In this document: positions 9,149 to 17,643 of the stretch, piece by piece
How positions within the stretch are numbered: the stretch's first letter is position 1
How the letters are laid out: each line of letters opens with the position of its first letter
From: UBA1952 sp965246765
Lineage (GTDB): Bacteria > Bacteroidota > Bacteroidia > Chitinophagales > Chitinophagaceae
DNA length: 64,000 bases
Assembly (NCBI GenBank): GCA_965246765.1
Contig: CBDFFJ010000005.1
Span: 372,001-436,000, forward strand
Direction: 5' to 3'
Program-made: the position numbers and the translations under genes
Notes under the pieces: model-generated
Told to the model about the DNA's origin: nothing
The model's input: only the letters and a program-made list of their open reading frames with translations
Database searches by the model: none

Positions 9149-10720
9149 ATGAATAGAATAATTCTGATCCCATGTGTGATTGCCTTGCTGCTTTTTAGCC
9201 GCGAGGCTTTTGCGCAGCCGGGTAACCAGAATTTCAGCAAAGTCTGGGTGCAAGGGGAAGGGCTCACATTCACAACTACGTTTGAAACGGGCAAATCGCC
9301 GGACAATAAAATTATTGGCCCAGCTAATTTTTTGTATTTCGTAGGTGGTAATTCAAATATTTGCGATTCTTTGGGCAACCCGCTTCTTATAAGCGACGGA
9401 TATAATCTCTATGATAAGAATCTGAACATCATTGACGGTGGTTCGCACCTGGCGCCGAACCGAATATTTCGGTTCAATGATGGCTGGAGCATATATTCAC
9501 AGTCTTCAATCATTTTGCCCTTTTCCAACGGTAAGTACCGATTGATAACGCCTACTGCGTCAGATGACAGTTGCATCTACAACTGGGAAAAAATACACAA
9601 CGGCGCATTTTTTGACCTGCTGCTCTACGATGAGGTAGATATGAATGCCAACGGCGGAGCGGGCAAGGTGACCAAGCAGATGGTGCCGATGCTGCAAAAC
9701 ACACGCCTTACAAAAACGCAGATGATGGCCTGCCGTCACGGCGACGGCAAAAGCTGGTGGTTGTTTAAGCATGCGGCTGATACCAATCTTATCTATAAAT
9801 TCCTGCTTACCGACGATAAGATATATGGCCCTTACCTGCAGGGATTTACCGGCAACCCCTTTCATGGGGGCAGTTGGGACTATGCCGCTCAGTCAGCATT
9901 CTCAAAAGACGGAACTAAGTATGCAACGCCATTGCAGGGGCATGGCAAGGTGTTCGTAGCCGACTTTGACCGATGCAGCGGCAATCTTGCCAATCCTAAG
10001 GTCTATAAAGTGCCTGTGCGGCCTTTCGGCAACCTGGCTTTCCCGGCGGAACTGGATAGCTCTACCTGCGGCTTGTGTTTCTCTCCCAACGGCAAGTATT
10101 TGTACGTTGCCGGATATAACAATGTGCAGCAGCTTGACCTGCAGAACGCATCTTCACCCAGCGGCTGGACCTGGTTGTCCAATGCGGATACAACCTGGGA
10201 TCAGTTTCAGGAATATAATAATATCTATCCGGGCCCGGATGGAAAGCTGTACATCGGCAACTGGAATGGCTTAGGCGGCCAAATGAGTGTGATTAATAAT
10301 CCGGACAAAGGCGGTACTGCGGCGGAGTTCTGTCCTAAATGCCTGAGATTTCCCAATTTTTTGTTGGATACTGTTTATCGGTTTATAGGGGTTGTGAGCC
10401 CCCCGTGTATGCCCAACTATTCGCTCGGCCCTACCAGCCCCATCTGCTATCCCTTAGGCGTTGATGCTCCTCAAGTGTATGAAGTAAGCTTTTCGCTCTA
10501 TCCTAATCCTGCAAAAGATATTATCACCGTTGAGCACAGTGAGGCGGGCGAGCTGAGCCTGTATGATATGACCGGAAGGTTGGTACTTTCCTATCACCTT
10601 CAGACACAAGGTGGTAAACGAAGCTTGTCCGTGGAGCAGCTACCCGCGGGTGTATATCAGTACCTGTTTACTGCACGGAGTGGCGGGCGGGTAATTGGCA
10701 AGCTGGTGGTGGCGCATTAA
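9149..10720 (+). CDS. T9SS-exported beta-propeller-like protein
   Basis: 523 residues. A signal peptide (to about residue 22, AFAQ) is followed by a long extracellular region with propeller-like blades (CGLCFSPNGKYLYVAGYNNVQQLDL, written here in part, and FSKDGTKYATPLQGHGKVFV). A type A T9SS C-terminal sorting domain begins near residue 448 with SLYPNPAKDIITVE and includes LSLYDMTGRLVLSY and LPAGVYQYLF. It should be secreted through the outer membrane and then anchored or released. Substrate or partner is unknown. Its last 102 bp are duplicated upstream at 8921-9022. Confidence 0.85.
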   Translation: MNRIILIPCVIALLLFSREAFAQPGNQNFSKVWVQGEGLTFTTTFETGKSPDNKIIGPANFLYFVGGNSNICDSLGNPLLISDGYNLYDKNLNIIDGGSHLAPNRIFRFNDGWSIYSQSSIILPFSNGKYRLITPTASDDSCIYNWEKIHNGAFFDLLLYDEVDMNANGGAGKVTKQMVPMLQNTRLTKTQMMACRHGDGKSWWLFKHAADTNLIYKFLLTDDKIYGPYLQGFTGNPFHGGSWDYAAQSAFSKDGTKYATPLQGHGKVFVADFDRCSGNLANPKVYKVPVRPFGNLAFPAELDSSTCGLCFSPNGKYLYVAGYNNVQQLDLQNASSPSGWTWLSNADTTWDQFQEYNNIYPGPDGKLYIGNWNGLGGQMSVINNPDKGGTAAEFCPKCLRFPNFLLDTVYRFIGVVSPPCMPNYSLGPTSPICYPLGVDAPQVYEVSFSLYPNPAKDIITVEHSEAGELSLYDMTGRLVLSYHLQTQGGKRSLSVEQLPAGVYQYLFTARSGGRVIGKLVVAH

Positions 10721-10974
10721 AGAACTTCCCGGGCGGGCAATCCGACACAAAGCCCCGCTCCGGCCTCTGATCCCGAAGAAGTTTTCCTCAATTTCCCTCC
10801 CCTGAGAGCCGGCATGCGGTATTGGCCTCAATCACGCGCCGGGAGCGGCTGTAGGATAGTCAAGGGTCATTGGCCATTAACCGGACGTCATTCTTCCGGC
10901 CCGGTTATCCACATTCCATGCACATACCATGGCATATTTTTCCCTCCCGTAGGCGCAACCAAAAGCGACACACA

Positions 10975-11769
10975 ATGAGGTCTATATGGACGGGCGCCAT
11001 CGGATTCGGACTGGTAAACATACCGGTAAAGCTCTACAGCGCCGTAGAGGCGGAAAATCGCATTAGCCTGGACATGCTGGACAAGCACGACCTCGGCAAA
11101 ATCCGCTTTAAGCGCGTCAACGAATCAACGGGCGAGGAGGTGGCCTTCGGCGACATCGTGAAAGGCTTTAAAGTAGAAGACGAGTATGTGGTGGTGACCG
11201 ACGAAGACTTTGAGGCGGCCTCGCCGAAGAAGAGCAAGGTGATTGAGATCCAGGAGTTTGTGGAAGAGTGCAGCGTGGATCCGTCTCTGTTTGAGACGCC
11301 CTACTACTTAGAGCCGGCCAAAGGCGGCGAGAAGGCCTATGCCCTGCTCCTGCAGGCTATGCGCGAAACGGGAAAGGCGGCGGTCGGGCTGTTTGTATTT
11401 CACAAGCGCGAAAATCTCTGCCTCGTGCGCCCCGGCGATGAGGGCATCCTGATCCTGGAGCGCCTGCGCTTTGCCGATGAGATCCGTTCCGCGTCTAAGC
11501 TGGATGCGCCGGAGGAAGTGACGGTGAAGCCTGCGGAGGTGAAAATGGCCAAATCCCTCATTGCGCAGCTCACGCCCAAAACCTTTGACCCCGCCCGCTA
11601 CAAAGACAACTACCGCGAAGAGCTTATGCGCCTCATAGAGGCCAAAGCAAAGGGCAAGGCGCCCCGTGCGAAGGCCAGCATTAAGATCGCACGCAAGAAT
11701 ACCGACCTTATCTCCCAGCTTAAGGCCAGTCTGGAGGCGGCGCCCAGGCCTGTGCGTAAGGCTTCCTGA
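10975..11769 (+). CDS. ku: Ku protein (non-homologous end joining)
   Basis: The start ATG 10975 gives MRSIWTGAIGFGLVNIPVKL, the exact N-terminal hallmark of bacterial Ku; upstream in-frame codons are not conserved. The 264-residue length is typical. The core beta-barrel (FKVEDEYVVVTDEDFE, YYLEPAKGGEKAYALL) and a Lys/Arg-rich C-terminal tail (KAKGKAPRAKA) are present. Homodimeric bacterial Ku rings bind double-strand ends and recruit LigD. No ligD or other NHEJ gene lies within the window, so the partner must be elsewhere. Confidence 0.95.
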   Translation: MRSIWTGAIGFGLVNIPVKLYSAVEAENRISLDMLDKHDLGKIRFKRVNESTGEEVAFGDIVKGFKVEDEYVVVTDEDFEAASPKKSKVIEIQEFVEECSVDPSLFETPYYLEPAKGGEKAYALLLQAMRETGKAAVGLFVFHKRENLCLVRPGDEGILILERLRFADEIRSASKLDAPEEVTVKPAEVKMAKSLIAQLTPKTFDPARYKDNYREELMRLIEAKAKGKAPRAKASIKIARKNTDLISQLKASLEAAPRPVRKAS

Positions 11770-12388
11770 CCGGCGCTTTTGCGGGTATTGCAGGCTCAAT
11801 GCTTCCCTCAGACCGCCCTTTATACCGCCGGTCCGCACGCTGGAAACGGCCAGGCTTTCTATCCGCATTGATACCGAAGCGGATTATGCGCGCATGATGC
11901 GCAACGGCACCGATGCGGACATCAGGCGACGCTACGGCATAACGACTGAGGAAGAGCTGGCCCTGCAGAAAGGAAAAGTGGCCGGCGGCCTGAGCACGTA
12001 CCGGACATCGGTGCTGTTCTTTCACCTGGTAGAAAAGCAGCTGGATAGCGTGATCGGCAGCTTTTCCTTTCACAACTGGTACCCGGCGCACCGCCGCTCG
12101 GAGATCGGTTATGCGGTGACGGAGCGGGCGCTCATGAGTAAGGGATACATGCGCGAGGCCATCGGCCCCATTATAGCATTCGGCTTTGAAGCGATGGGAT
12201 TAAACAGGATAGAAGCCTTCATACATCCGGACAATGAGCCGTCCAGAAAGCTGGTGATGCGCGCCGGCTTTCAGCAGGAAGGCTGGCTGCATGAGCATTA
12301 CTGCAAAGACGGCATCACGGGCGATTCACTTGTGTACGGATTGCTGGCCAGGGATTACCGCGGGCGGGCGCAGGCGGCAAATGGTTGA
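11666..12388 (+). CDS. GNAT N-acetyltransferase (RimJ/RimL type), start unresolved
   Basis: The conserved part begins at RTLETARLSIRI (codons from about 11834) and continues with IGSFSFHNWYP, EIGYAVTERALMSKGYMREA (acetyl-CoA loop region) and GLNRIEAFIHPDNEPSRKLVMRAGF, the RimJ-family C-terminus. It may acetylate a protein N-terminus or a small amine. Between the ku stop (11769) and the domain there is no in-frame ATG, GTG or TTG. The only standard start upstream is GTG 11666, inside ku, which I give as the outer limit. A rare start or a small indel is possible. Confidence 0.75.
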   Translation: MRRPALRSHARIPTLSPSLRPVWRRRPGLCVRLPDRRFCGYCRLNASLRPPFIPPVRTLETARLSIRIDTEADYARMMRNGTDADIRRRYGITTEEELALQKGKVAGGLSTYRTSVLFFHLVEKQLDSVIGSFSFHNWYPAHRRSEIGYAVTERALMSKGYMREAIGPIIAFGFEAMGLNRIEAFIHPDNEPSRKLVMRAGFQQEGWLHEHYCKDGITGDSLVYGLLARDYRGRAQAANG

Positions 12389-12400
12389 ATGTCTCAGCGA

Positions 12401-12472
12401 CTTGTCATCCCGAAGGGATCCGCGCCGTCACTTTATTGTTGTTTCGTGCGTAGATCCCTTCAGGATGACAAG
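12401..12472. repeat. Inverted repeat, 20-bp arms, between convergent genes
   Basis: The left arm CTTGTCATCCCGAAGGGATC (12401-12420) is the reverse complement of 12453-12472 with one mismatch, around a 32-base centre. It lies between the convergent acetyltransferase and transpeptidase genes and could act as a terminator. The arm sequence resembles the dispersed palindromic repeats of Bacteroidota and the element at 34382-34455. Confidence 0.75.
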
Positions 12473-12487
12473 ATCGGGCGGCAGGCT

Positions 12488-13894
12488 TCAGCGCGCGGCC
12501 GTTTTCACGCCGGTATTAAAATTGACCGGCGCCGGATAGCCCTTGCCGTTAAGCGCCGCAATCGGAACCGCGACTTCCTTTCGCCCTACAATGATGCGCG
12601 TTTCTTTTCCTTTTTTAGACCGCTCCACTTTTGAGGCCGGCACGCCGTCCACGCTTCCGGAATCGGGCGCCTTGGTTGAAGAGGTCGTGTCCATCGGGTT
12701 GGCGGCATCTGCTATGATGGCGGCGCCTTTGGGGTCGCGGTTCATCTCTGTGAGCGCTGCCAGCAGGGCCTGCTTTTCGGGTGCGGGCAGACTTTCGTAG
12801 GACACGCCATACAGCTCCAGCACACGCTTGGCGGCCTCTACCGTGTTTGTTCCGCGCTCATAAACATCGCGATATACGCGAAGGCCGCCATTCTCTCCTA
12901 CGATTGTTTCATAGCGGAGCTCTACGGGCACGGGCTTGGGCAACCGGTAATTTTTGGTGCTGCCTTTCTCCCTGCCAATGTCGTTGATGGAATCCGCGGT
13001 AAGGCCGGAGCCCGCAAGATGGGCCACAATGAGGGCAAACTCCTTTATGCCATCGTTGGTAAGCCCCACGCATCCGTGCGAGGCAAAGCCGCCCAGCTTA
13101 GCTACCGCCTTGCCTCCGTGTATGAGCGAGGGCGCGCCGATCGGAATTTTAAGCGGCCCGAGCGGATTGTCCTTGCTGCCGGCGTCCACCTTCTGGCCGG
13201 GCTTGAACTTTCCCTTTACCCAGGGCTCATCGGGCGGCGTCCAGGTGGGGTTGAAGATGATGGTCTCCGCGCGGCGCATGCCCGTGGGCAGGGGAAATTC
13301 CGGATAGCCGATGCCTACGCGGTAGCTGTTGGTAAGCTTGCCATCCTGAAATACGTCCATGCGGTAAGCAGGAGCGTTGATTACTATGCGGGTGTCCGTT
13401 GGCACGGCATTGGGCTTTGTCGGCATCAGCCCGGCAATATCGCCGCCAGCGTAGCGCTTGCCTACAAGCTCATACAATTGGGCGGCTTTATCATCTCCGA
13501 TAACGCCCCGCATCTGCGCATCAGCCTGCGTAACAGCGGCACGCCCGGAGCCGGAGTAATCGCCCACGCCATCTTCGGCCAGCTCCGCCACCGACTCGCG
13601 GGAAACTGTTTTGAGCTTTTCTACCTGCGCATCCTTCAGCCCCAGCTTTGATTTGATCTCGGCCTCAAAGCCTTCTTCATAAAACAGTGCATCCAGCACC
13701 GGCAGGGTGATGGCCATGTTATTGCCTGTAGCTTTCTTGCCGGCTGCGGAATCCGCCGGGGCCACTGCTTTACGGTTGCTGGTGTCGTTTTGAGGGGGCT
13801 GGTTATCGCAGCTGCTGAGGCCGGCTATTAATAAGGTGGCCGAAAGAATGGCGGGCATAACCGGCGTCAAGGCGCGGCGTGTCATCTGTATCAT
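12488..13894 (-). CDS. L,D-transpeptidase (YkuD) lipoprotein
   Basis: 468 residues with a lipoprotein signal (IAGLSSC, Cys29). A Thr/Lys-rich linker and a helical region (60-150) precede the YkuD catalytic domain (about 165-300), which carries HGG (259-261) and the active-site motif SHGCVGLTNDG with His273 and Cys275. Such enzymes form 3-3 cross-links in peptidoglycan or attach proteins to it, in the periplasm. A C-terminal tail of about 120 residues is probably a separate small domain. The neighbouring M23 peptidase on the same strand suggests joint wall remodelling. Confidence 0.9.
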   Translation of the reverse strand: MIQMTRRALTPVMPAILSATLLIAGLSSCDNQPPQNDTSNRKAVAPADSAAGKKATGNNMAITLPVLDALFYEEGFEAEIKSKLGLKDAQVEKLKTVSRESVAELAEDGVGDYSGSGRAAVTQADAQMRGVIGDDKAAQLYELVGKRYAGGDIAGLMPTKPNAVPTDTRIVINAPAYRMDVFQDGKLTNSYRVGIGYPEFPLPTGMRRAETIIFNPTWTPPDEPWVKGKFKPGQKVDAGSKDNPLGPLKIPIGAPSLIHGGKAVAKLGGFASHGCVGLTNDGIKEFALIVAHLAGSGLTADSINDIGREKGSTKNYRLPKPVPVELRYETIVGENGGLRVYRDVYERGTNTVEAAKRVLELYGVSYESLPAPEKQALLAALTEMNRDPKGAAIIADAANPMDTTSSTKAPDSGSVDGVPASKVERSKKGKETRIIVGRKEVAVPIAALNGKGYPAPVNFNTGVKTAAR

Positions 13895-13953
13895 GTATAA
13901 ATAATTTCGCCTTCATTATAGAAGAAGGCGCAACGGCGACGGATATTCAAGAA

Positions 13954-14637
13954 TCATTCCCGCCCCGGCGTCACCGCCTCCAGCCCGGCCACCAGAATGG
14001 GGTACGGGTTAATATCAGTGCCGCCCCAATACTTACCCGGACTGGCGGGAATGCTGATGGAAAAGTGCAGGTGATAGTTGCCGGGGCCTGCATCGCCGGT
14101 ATCGCCTACATATCCGATGATCGTTCCCCGCGTCACCGCCATGCCCTCGGAGATGCCTGCTGCGCGCCGCTGAAGATGTGCATAATAATAGATGCGGCCG
14201 GAATCGGGGCTCCACTGGTAAATGGTGACGCCGCCCAGCTTTGAGTCAAAGAATTTGGCAATGACGCCGTCGGAAGCCGCAAGCACCGGTGTGCCGCCCG
14301 CCGCCATGATGTCAATGGCATTGTGCACCCGGCCTCCGGAGCGGGATTGCGTGTACGTATCCTGAAGGCTGTTCTTTTTAATACCCACAACCGGGATCAT
14401 CAGCAAGCGGGGGTCGGCTGATGCGCTCGCGTACGCAACAGACTGTGAATCTCTTTTTGAAAATAAGGCGGTAGCGGAATCAACCGCCGCGGCCGTAGCC
14501 CCTATGGAATCAGCACCAGCCACATCATGCGCCTGCCCGCCGCACCGGTCCATGATGAACAGTAATGCGAGCAGATGTACGATGAGCAGGTAAAGTATAA
14601 CCGTATATCTGCCCCAGCGCGATGTAACAGATGCCAT
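13954..14637 (-). CDS. M23 family metallopeptidase (LytM-type)
   Basis: 227 residues with an N-terminal membrane anchor (about 11-29), a low-complexity linker and a LytM domain from about residue 85. Zinc ligands are His105 and Asp109 (HNAIDI) and His191 (HLHFS), with catalytic His154 (YAHL) and His189. It should cleave peptide cross-bridges in the periplasm. The complete ligand set argues for an active enzyme. The gene precedes the L,D-transpeptidase gene in transcription order with a 59-bp gap. Confidence 0.88.
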   Translation of the reverse strand: MASVTSRWGRYTVILYLLIVHLLALLFIMDRCGGQAHDVAGADSIGATAAAVDSATALFSKRDSQSVAYASASADPRLLMIPVVGIKKNSLQDTYTQSRSGGRVHNAIDIMAAGGTPVLAASDGVIAKFFDSKLGGVTIYQWSPDSGRIYYYAHLQRRAAGISEGMAVTRGTIIGYVGDTGDAGPGNYHLHFSISIPASPGKYWGGTDINPYPILVAGLEAVTPGRE

Positions 14638-14833
14638 AGCTGCCGCTTTAGATTGAACCGGATTAAAATCCGGGCCAGCTGCGGCAGCGCATAGGCGCGG
14701 GTTAACATGATCCGCGTTAAGCGGCCACCGCGCAGCGCTATCTGCCGGGCGGCTTTACAATACATAAACATTTGACGCTATTAGTTGCGCGGCCTTTATC
14801 AGAGATTTGCTGCCACAGCTATTGTATGGCGCT

Positions 14834-15556
14834 ATGCGGCGGATTTCTTCAGTTCTAATCATCATTCTGTCTGTTGCCAACGCCGGCGCGCGGAGCCTGA
14901 GCATTGCGCTGAGGCAGTCTGATTTTCATGTGGCAGCTATTACAAACACTAACACGGCGCAGCGCAGCGGGCTTAAGCGCGGATTTTATGCAGGTGCGCA
15001 ACCGGGAGCCCGGACAAAGGAGGCGCTCAGGCCATCCCGCATCTTCACCGCTGCAAGAAAGCGGCCGGAGCACTATGATGTGACGCGTGAGGCGGGCTCT
15101 TTCTTCTTTGATACGGTTTTTAAGTTTCGGGTTCCGGCCGGTAAGCGTCTGCATGTTGGTTTTAACGGGGGCTACACGTATTACGACCGGTATATCCACG
15201 GCTTTGGCAAAGCGGGCAGCCTCGGAATGATAGGCGGCATTTCCATTGCAATCATGCGGCCGCCTAAGCCATTAGCGGCCGGAGGGTCACTGAAAAAGGC
15301 CTTCTTCCGGCTAAATGCAGACCTGATAAGCTACCCGTATCGCAAGTACCTGACCAGCGACGGTCGCAGGCCTTCTATGATGGACCGCTATACCAATGAG
15401 CTTTCCACGCGCGTGTACTTAGATGCGCGGATGAGCTGGCGGGCGGGCGCCGGATCAATCACAGCCCGCTACCTCATAGGAATCGGGGCGGGCATGGAGC
15501 CGCTTAGCGGCATGCCGGTATTTGCGGGCGCGGGGATCAGCTACCGGTTTCGCTGA
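14834..15556 (+). CDS. Putative outer-membrane beta-barrel protein
   Basis: The start ATG 14834 gives MRRISSVLIIILSVANAGA, a signal peptide; the upstream TTG 14807 only adds nine residues. The 240-residue product has alternating amphipathic strands (RLHVGFNGGYTYYDRY, AFFRLNADLISYPYRKY, GSITARYLIGIGAGM) and ends in ISYRFR, consistent with a small beta-barrel. No known family is recognised. It has no neighbour on its strand within 100 bp. Confidence 0.5.
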   Translation: MRRISSVLIIILSVANAGARSLSIALRQSDFHVAAITNTNTAQRSGLKRGFYAGAQPGARTKEALRPSRIFTAARKRPEHYDVTREAGSFFFDTVFKFRVPAGKRLHVGFNGGYTYYDRYIHGFGKAGSLGMIGGISIAIMRPPKPLAAGGSLKKAFFRLNADLISYPYRKYLTSDGRRPSMMDRYTNELSTRVYLDARMSWRAGAGSITARYLIGIGAGMEPLSGMPVFAGAGISYRFR

Positions 15557-15664
15557 TGCAATGTCGGCGAAAGGGCCGTTGTGCTGCGGGACTATGCTTA
15601 ATTAAGCTTCCGGAAATCTGCCGTAAGCTTAAACACATATCTTCACGCCCTAAAATCACATACA

Positions 15665-16471
15665 ATGAAAAAAATACTATTGGTGAGCTGTCTTTCCATC
15701 TTTGCCGCTCCGCTTTTTGCCCAGGAGGCTGAGGAAGAATATGAGCTGAGGGGGAATGAGAAGTATGGCTACGTCATTAAGTCGGACGACCAGAAGATTG
15801 AGGGCATCGTAAAGCTCGTGGGCGGCGAGTCAAATCCCTGGGTGAACCAGAAGAAGGTGAAGTTTATAGCGAAGGCGGATATGGACGCATCCAAGAAGCG
15901 CCAGCGCTTCACCAAGATGGATGCAGACGACATCAAGGAATACGTGGCCATTGACGATGCCGGCAATGAGCGTCATTTCCGCCGCATCAAGTTTGTGAAC
16001 AAGCGTGAAGGCCTGATGAACCAAAGCGGCAATGGCCTCGGCGGCAAGATCAAGACAATGAAGAACCTGACTTCCACTACACATTTGGCAGAAGCACTTG
16101 TATATGGCAAGATCACGATGTACAAGCTTTACGGCTACCCGACTATGGTATCTGCCGGCGAAGGCGACATTCAGCGCGCCAAGCAGGACGAAGAGCACAT
16201 CCTTTCCAGCCCGGACATTCTGGTGCAGAAAGGTGACGGCAAAGTGCAGGAGCTTGAAGTATCAGACATTAAAGATCTGACCGAAGACTGCAAGGCGGTT
16301 CAGGACAAGATGGCGTCCGGCGGCTACAAAACCTACGACCCTGCCGTGCAGGAGAAAAAGAAAAGCGGCTTTGGCAAGATGCTGAAGACGGAAGTTGACC
16401 GCTCCGGCAGCAAGCTGCCCGATATGGGCAAGGAGATTTTCAGCGATTATAACGTAGTCTGCAAGGATTAA
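15665..16471 (+). CDS. Exported protein of unknown function
   Basis: 268 residues with a clear signal peptide (APLFAQ, about residue 19). The mature protein is highly charged: KYGYVIKSDDQKIEGIVKLV, two KFxxK-rich stretches, and a C-terminal VQEKKKSGFGKML. No cysteine-rich or catalytic motif is apparent. Proteins of this size with the GY(V/I).....EGIV opening are known to me as uncharacterised Bacteroidota secreted proteins. A strong terminator follows at 16496. Confidence 0.6.
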   Translation: MKKILLVSCLSIFAAPLFAQEAEEEYELRGNEKYGYVIKSDDQKIEGIVKLVGGESNPWVNQKKVKFIAKADMDASKKRQRFTKMDADDIKEYVAIDDAGNERHFRRIKFVNKREGLMNQSGNGLGGKIKTMKNLTSTTHLAEALVYGKITMYKLYGYPTMVSAGEGDIQRAKQDEEHILSSPDILVQKGDGKVQELEVSDIKDLTEDCKAVQDKMASGGYKTYDPAVQEKKKSGFGKMLKTEVDRSGSKLPDMGKEIFSDYNVVCKD

Positions 16472-16495
16472 TAACAGGAGGCCCGGAACGATTAC

Positions 16496-16532
16496 AAAAA
16501 AAGCATCCGCCTCTCCGGCGGATGCTTTTTTT
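16496..16532 (+). terminator. Rho-independent terminator
   Basis: A 9-bp perfect stem, GCATCCGCC (16503-16511) and GGCGGATGC (16517-16525), has flanking A-run and T-run. It lies 25 bp past the stop of the 15665 gene. The A-tract on the other side makes it symmetric and able to act in both directions. Confidence 0.9.
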
Positions 16533-16629
16533 GTAGCTATAGTTAGCAGCGTGAAGGATGCGGCAAAGCAATCCTTTACAGGATGCTGGCTCCTCTGATA
16601 TGCATCATTGAATCCAAGCATGATACGGC

Positions 16630-17229
16630 TCAAAACGTCTTTGAGCCATGCAGGTCATGCTTCACGCGGAAGCGGCCGTTTGTGATCTGGTAGTCCTTAT
16701 TGTCCGGGGCGGCGCCGTTGCTTTCGGTCTTAAGCACCTTTGCCTGAAACGTGCCGCTGATATAACGGTAGCCGTCTTTTGGCGTGCCGGCGTCCGTGAT
16801 CCTGATGGCATCGCCCGGAGGCGCCTCGTGCATGGATAGGTACCAGCTATTGAATGCGTAAGGTTTTTGCGGATAGTTCTGCAAAGACACGGAGCCTTGC
16901 GCCAACAGGTCGGACGCTACCGCTGAGCCTGCCGGTACCGTACATGGGCACTTCTGTATATGCGGAATGGTGAGATTTATGCTCAGTCCGCCATCCGGCC
17001 CGGCAAGTATTTTTAAGGACGAGTCAACATCATGGTAAGACGTGCTGACATCGGCGGCGGGAATCTTCATCTCCTTGCCGTCAATGGAAAAGCTGAAATA
17101 TTCGCCATCGCTGCCACTCCCGCCAGCATCCGTTGCGGACGGAGCGGCAGTGCCGGAACCGGGGTTTGCATTGCTGCCGCAGCTGCTAAGGCTTAATGCA
17201 AGCAGCGTGGTGAGAATGACGTGTTTCAT
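16630..17229 (-). CDS. Lipoprotein of unknown function
   Basis: 199 residues with lipobox SLSSC (Cys17), a Gly/Ser/Ala-rich linker, then a domain starting GEYFSFSIDGKEMKIPA and ending GYRYISGTFQAKVLK. The FSFSIDGK and YxISGTF strands resemble Bacteroidota surface lipoproteins with a beta-sandwich fold (DUF6252-like), in which the last strand pair carries the G-T-F signature. No enzymatic residues are seen. It is converging with the 15665 gene. Confidence 0.6.
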   Translation of the reverse strand: MKHVILTTLLALSLSSCGSNANPGSGTAAPSATDAGGSGSDGEYFSFSIDGKEMKIPAADVSTSYHDVDSSLKILAGPDGGLSINLTIPHIQKCPCTVPAGSAVASDLLAQGSVSLQNYPQKPYAFNSWYLSMHEAPPGDAIRITDAGTPKDGYRYISGTFQAKVLKTESNGAAPDNKDYQITNGRFRVKHDLHGSKTF

Positions 17230-17313
17230 ATAGTCGCTTGTGTTTTTACGCGGAAACCGAAGGTATCGGTATTGAAGAAAGAAAGCAGCGCCATTTGAGG
17301 CAGTCCGGGCAGG

Positions 17314-17643
17314 TCATTTACATTGGCTTTGTAAGCCGCAGTGTATAAACCGGCATTTATGCTGTCGCTGATCCATCACAAGCACAAACAGCCAATCCGA
17401 GCCGTGGTCTGAAAAATCCGGCGGGAACGCTGTGGCCCGGTTGTCAAACCAATAAGTCTTCCCCGCCAATACGATTGATTCCGGCTGATGAACGACAGCA
17501 GCCGTATTGCCGCCATGCGTCACCTTGAACATATATTGTTGCGGTTTCCGGGGCATCAGTACCGGCGCCAGCAGGCGCTTCCCGGCATATATGGCATGTA
17601 TCGCTGCCCGGTATATTGAATGCCGCTCCGCCACAGTCTCCAA
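17314..17643 (-). pseudogene. In-frame continuation of the 17644-18915 gene beyond a TAG codon
   Basis: This 109-codon stretch is in the same frame as the upstream gene. The TAG at 17646-17644 is followed immediately by TTG and an uninterrupted frame with coding-like content (KTYWFDNRATAFPPDF, SDWLFVLVMDQ). At this base composition 109 codons without a stop are unlikely by chance. It is either the severed C-terminus of the upstream protein or a small separate gene starting at TTG 17643. Function is unknown. Confidence 0.5.

Noticed and set aside
8846..9253. 135-codon minus-strand ORF
   Set aside because: It covers the duplicated T9SS tail and the start of the next gene in antisense and has no motif.
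10721..10974. Regulatory RNA or promoter between the T9SS gene and ku
   Set aside because: No hairpin with U-tract and no -33/-7 pair could be made out.
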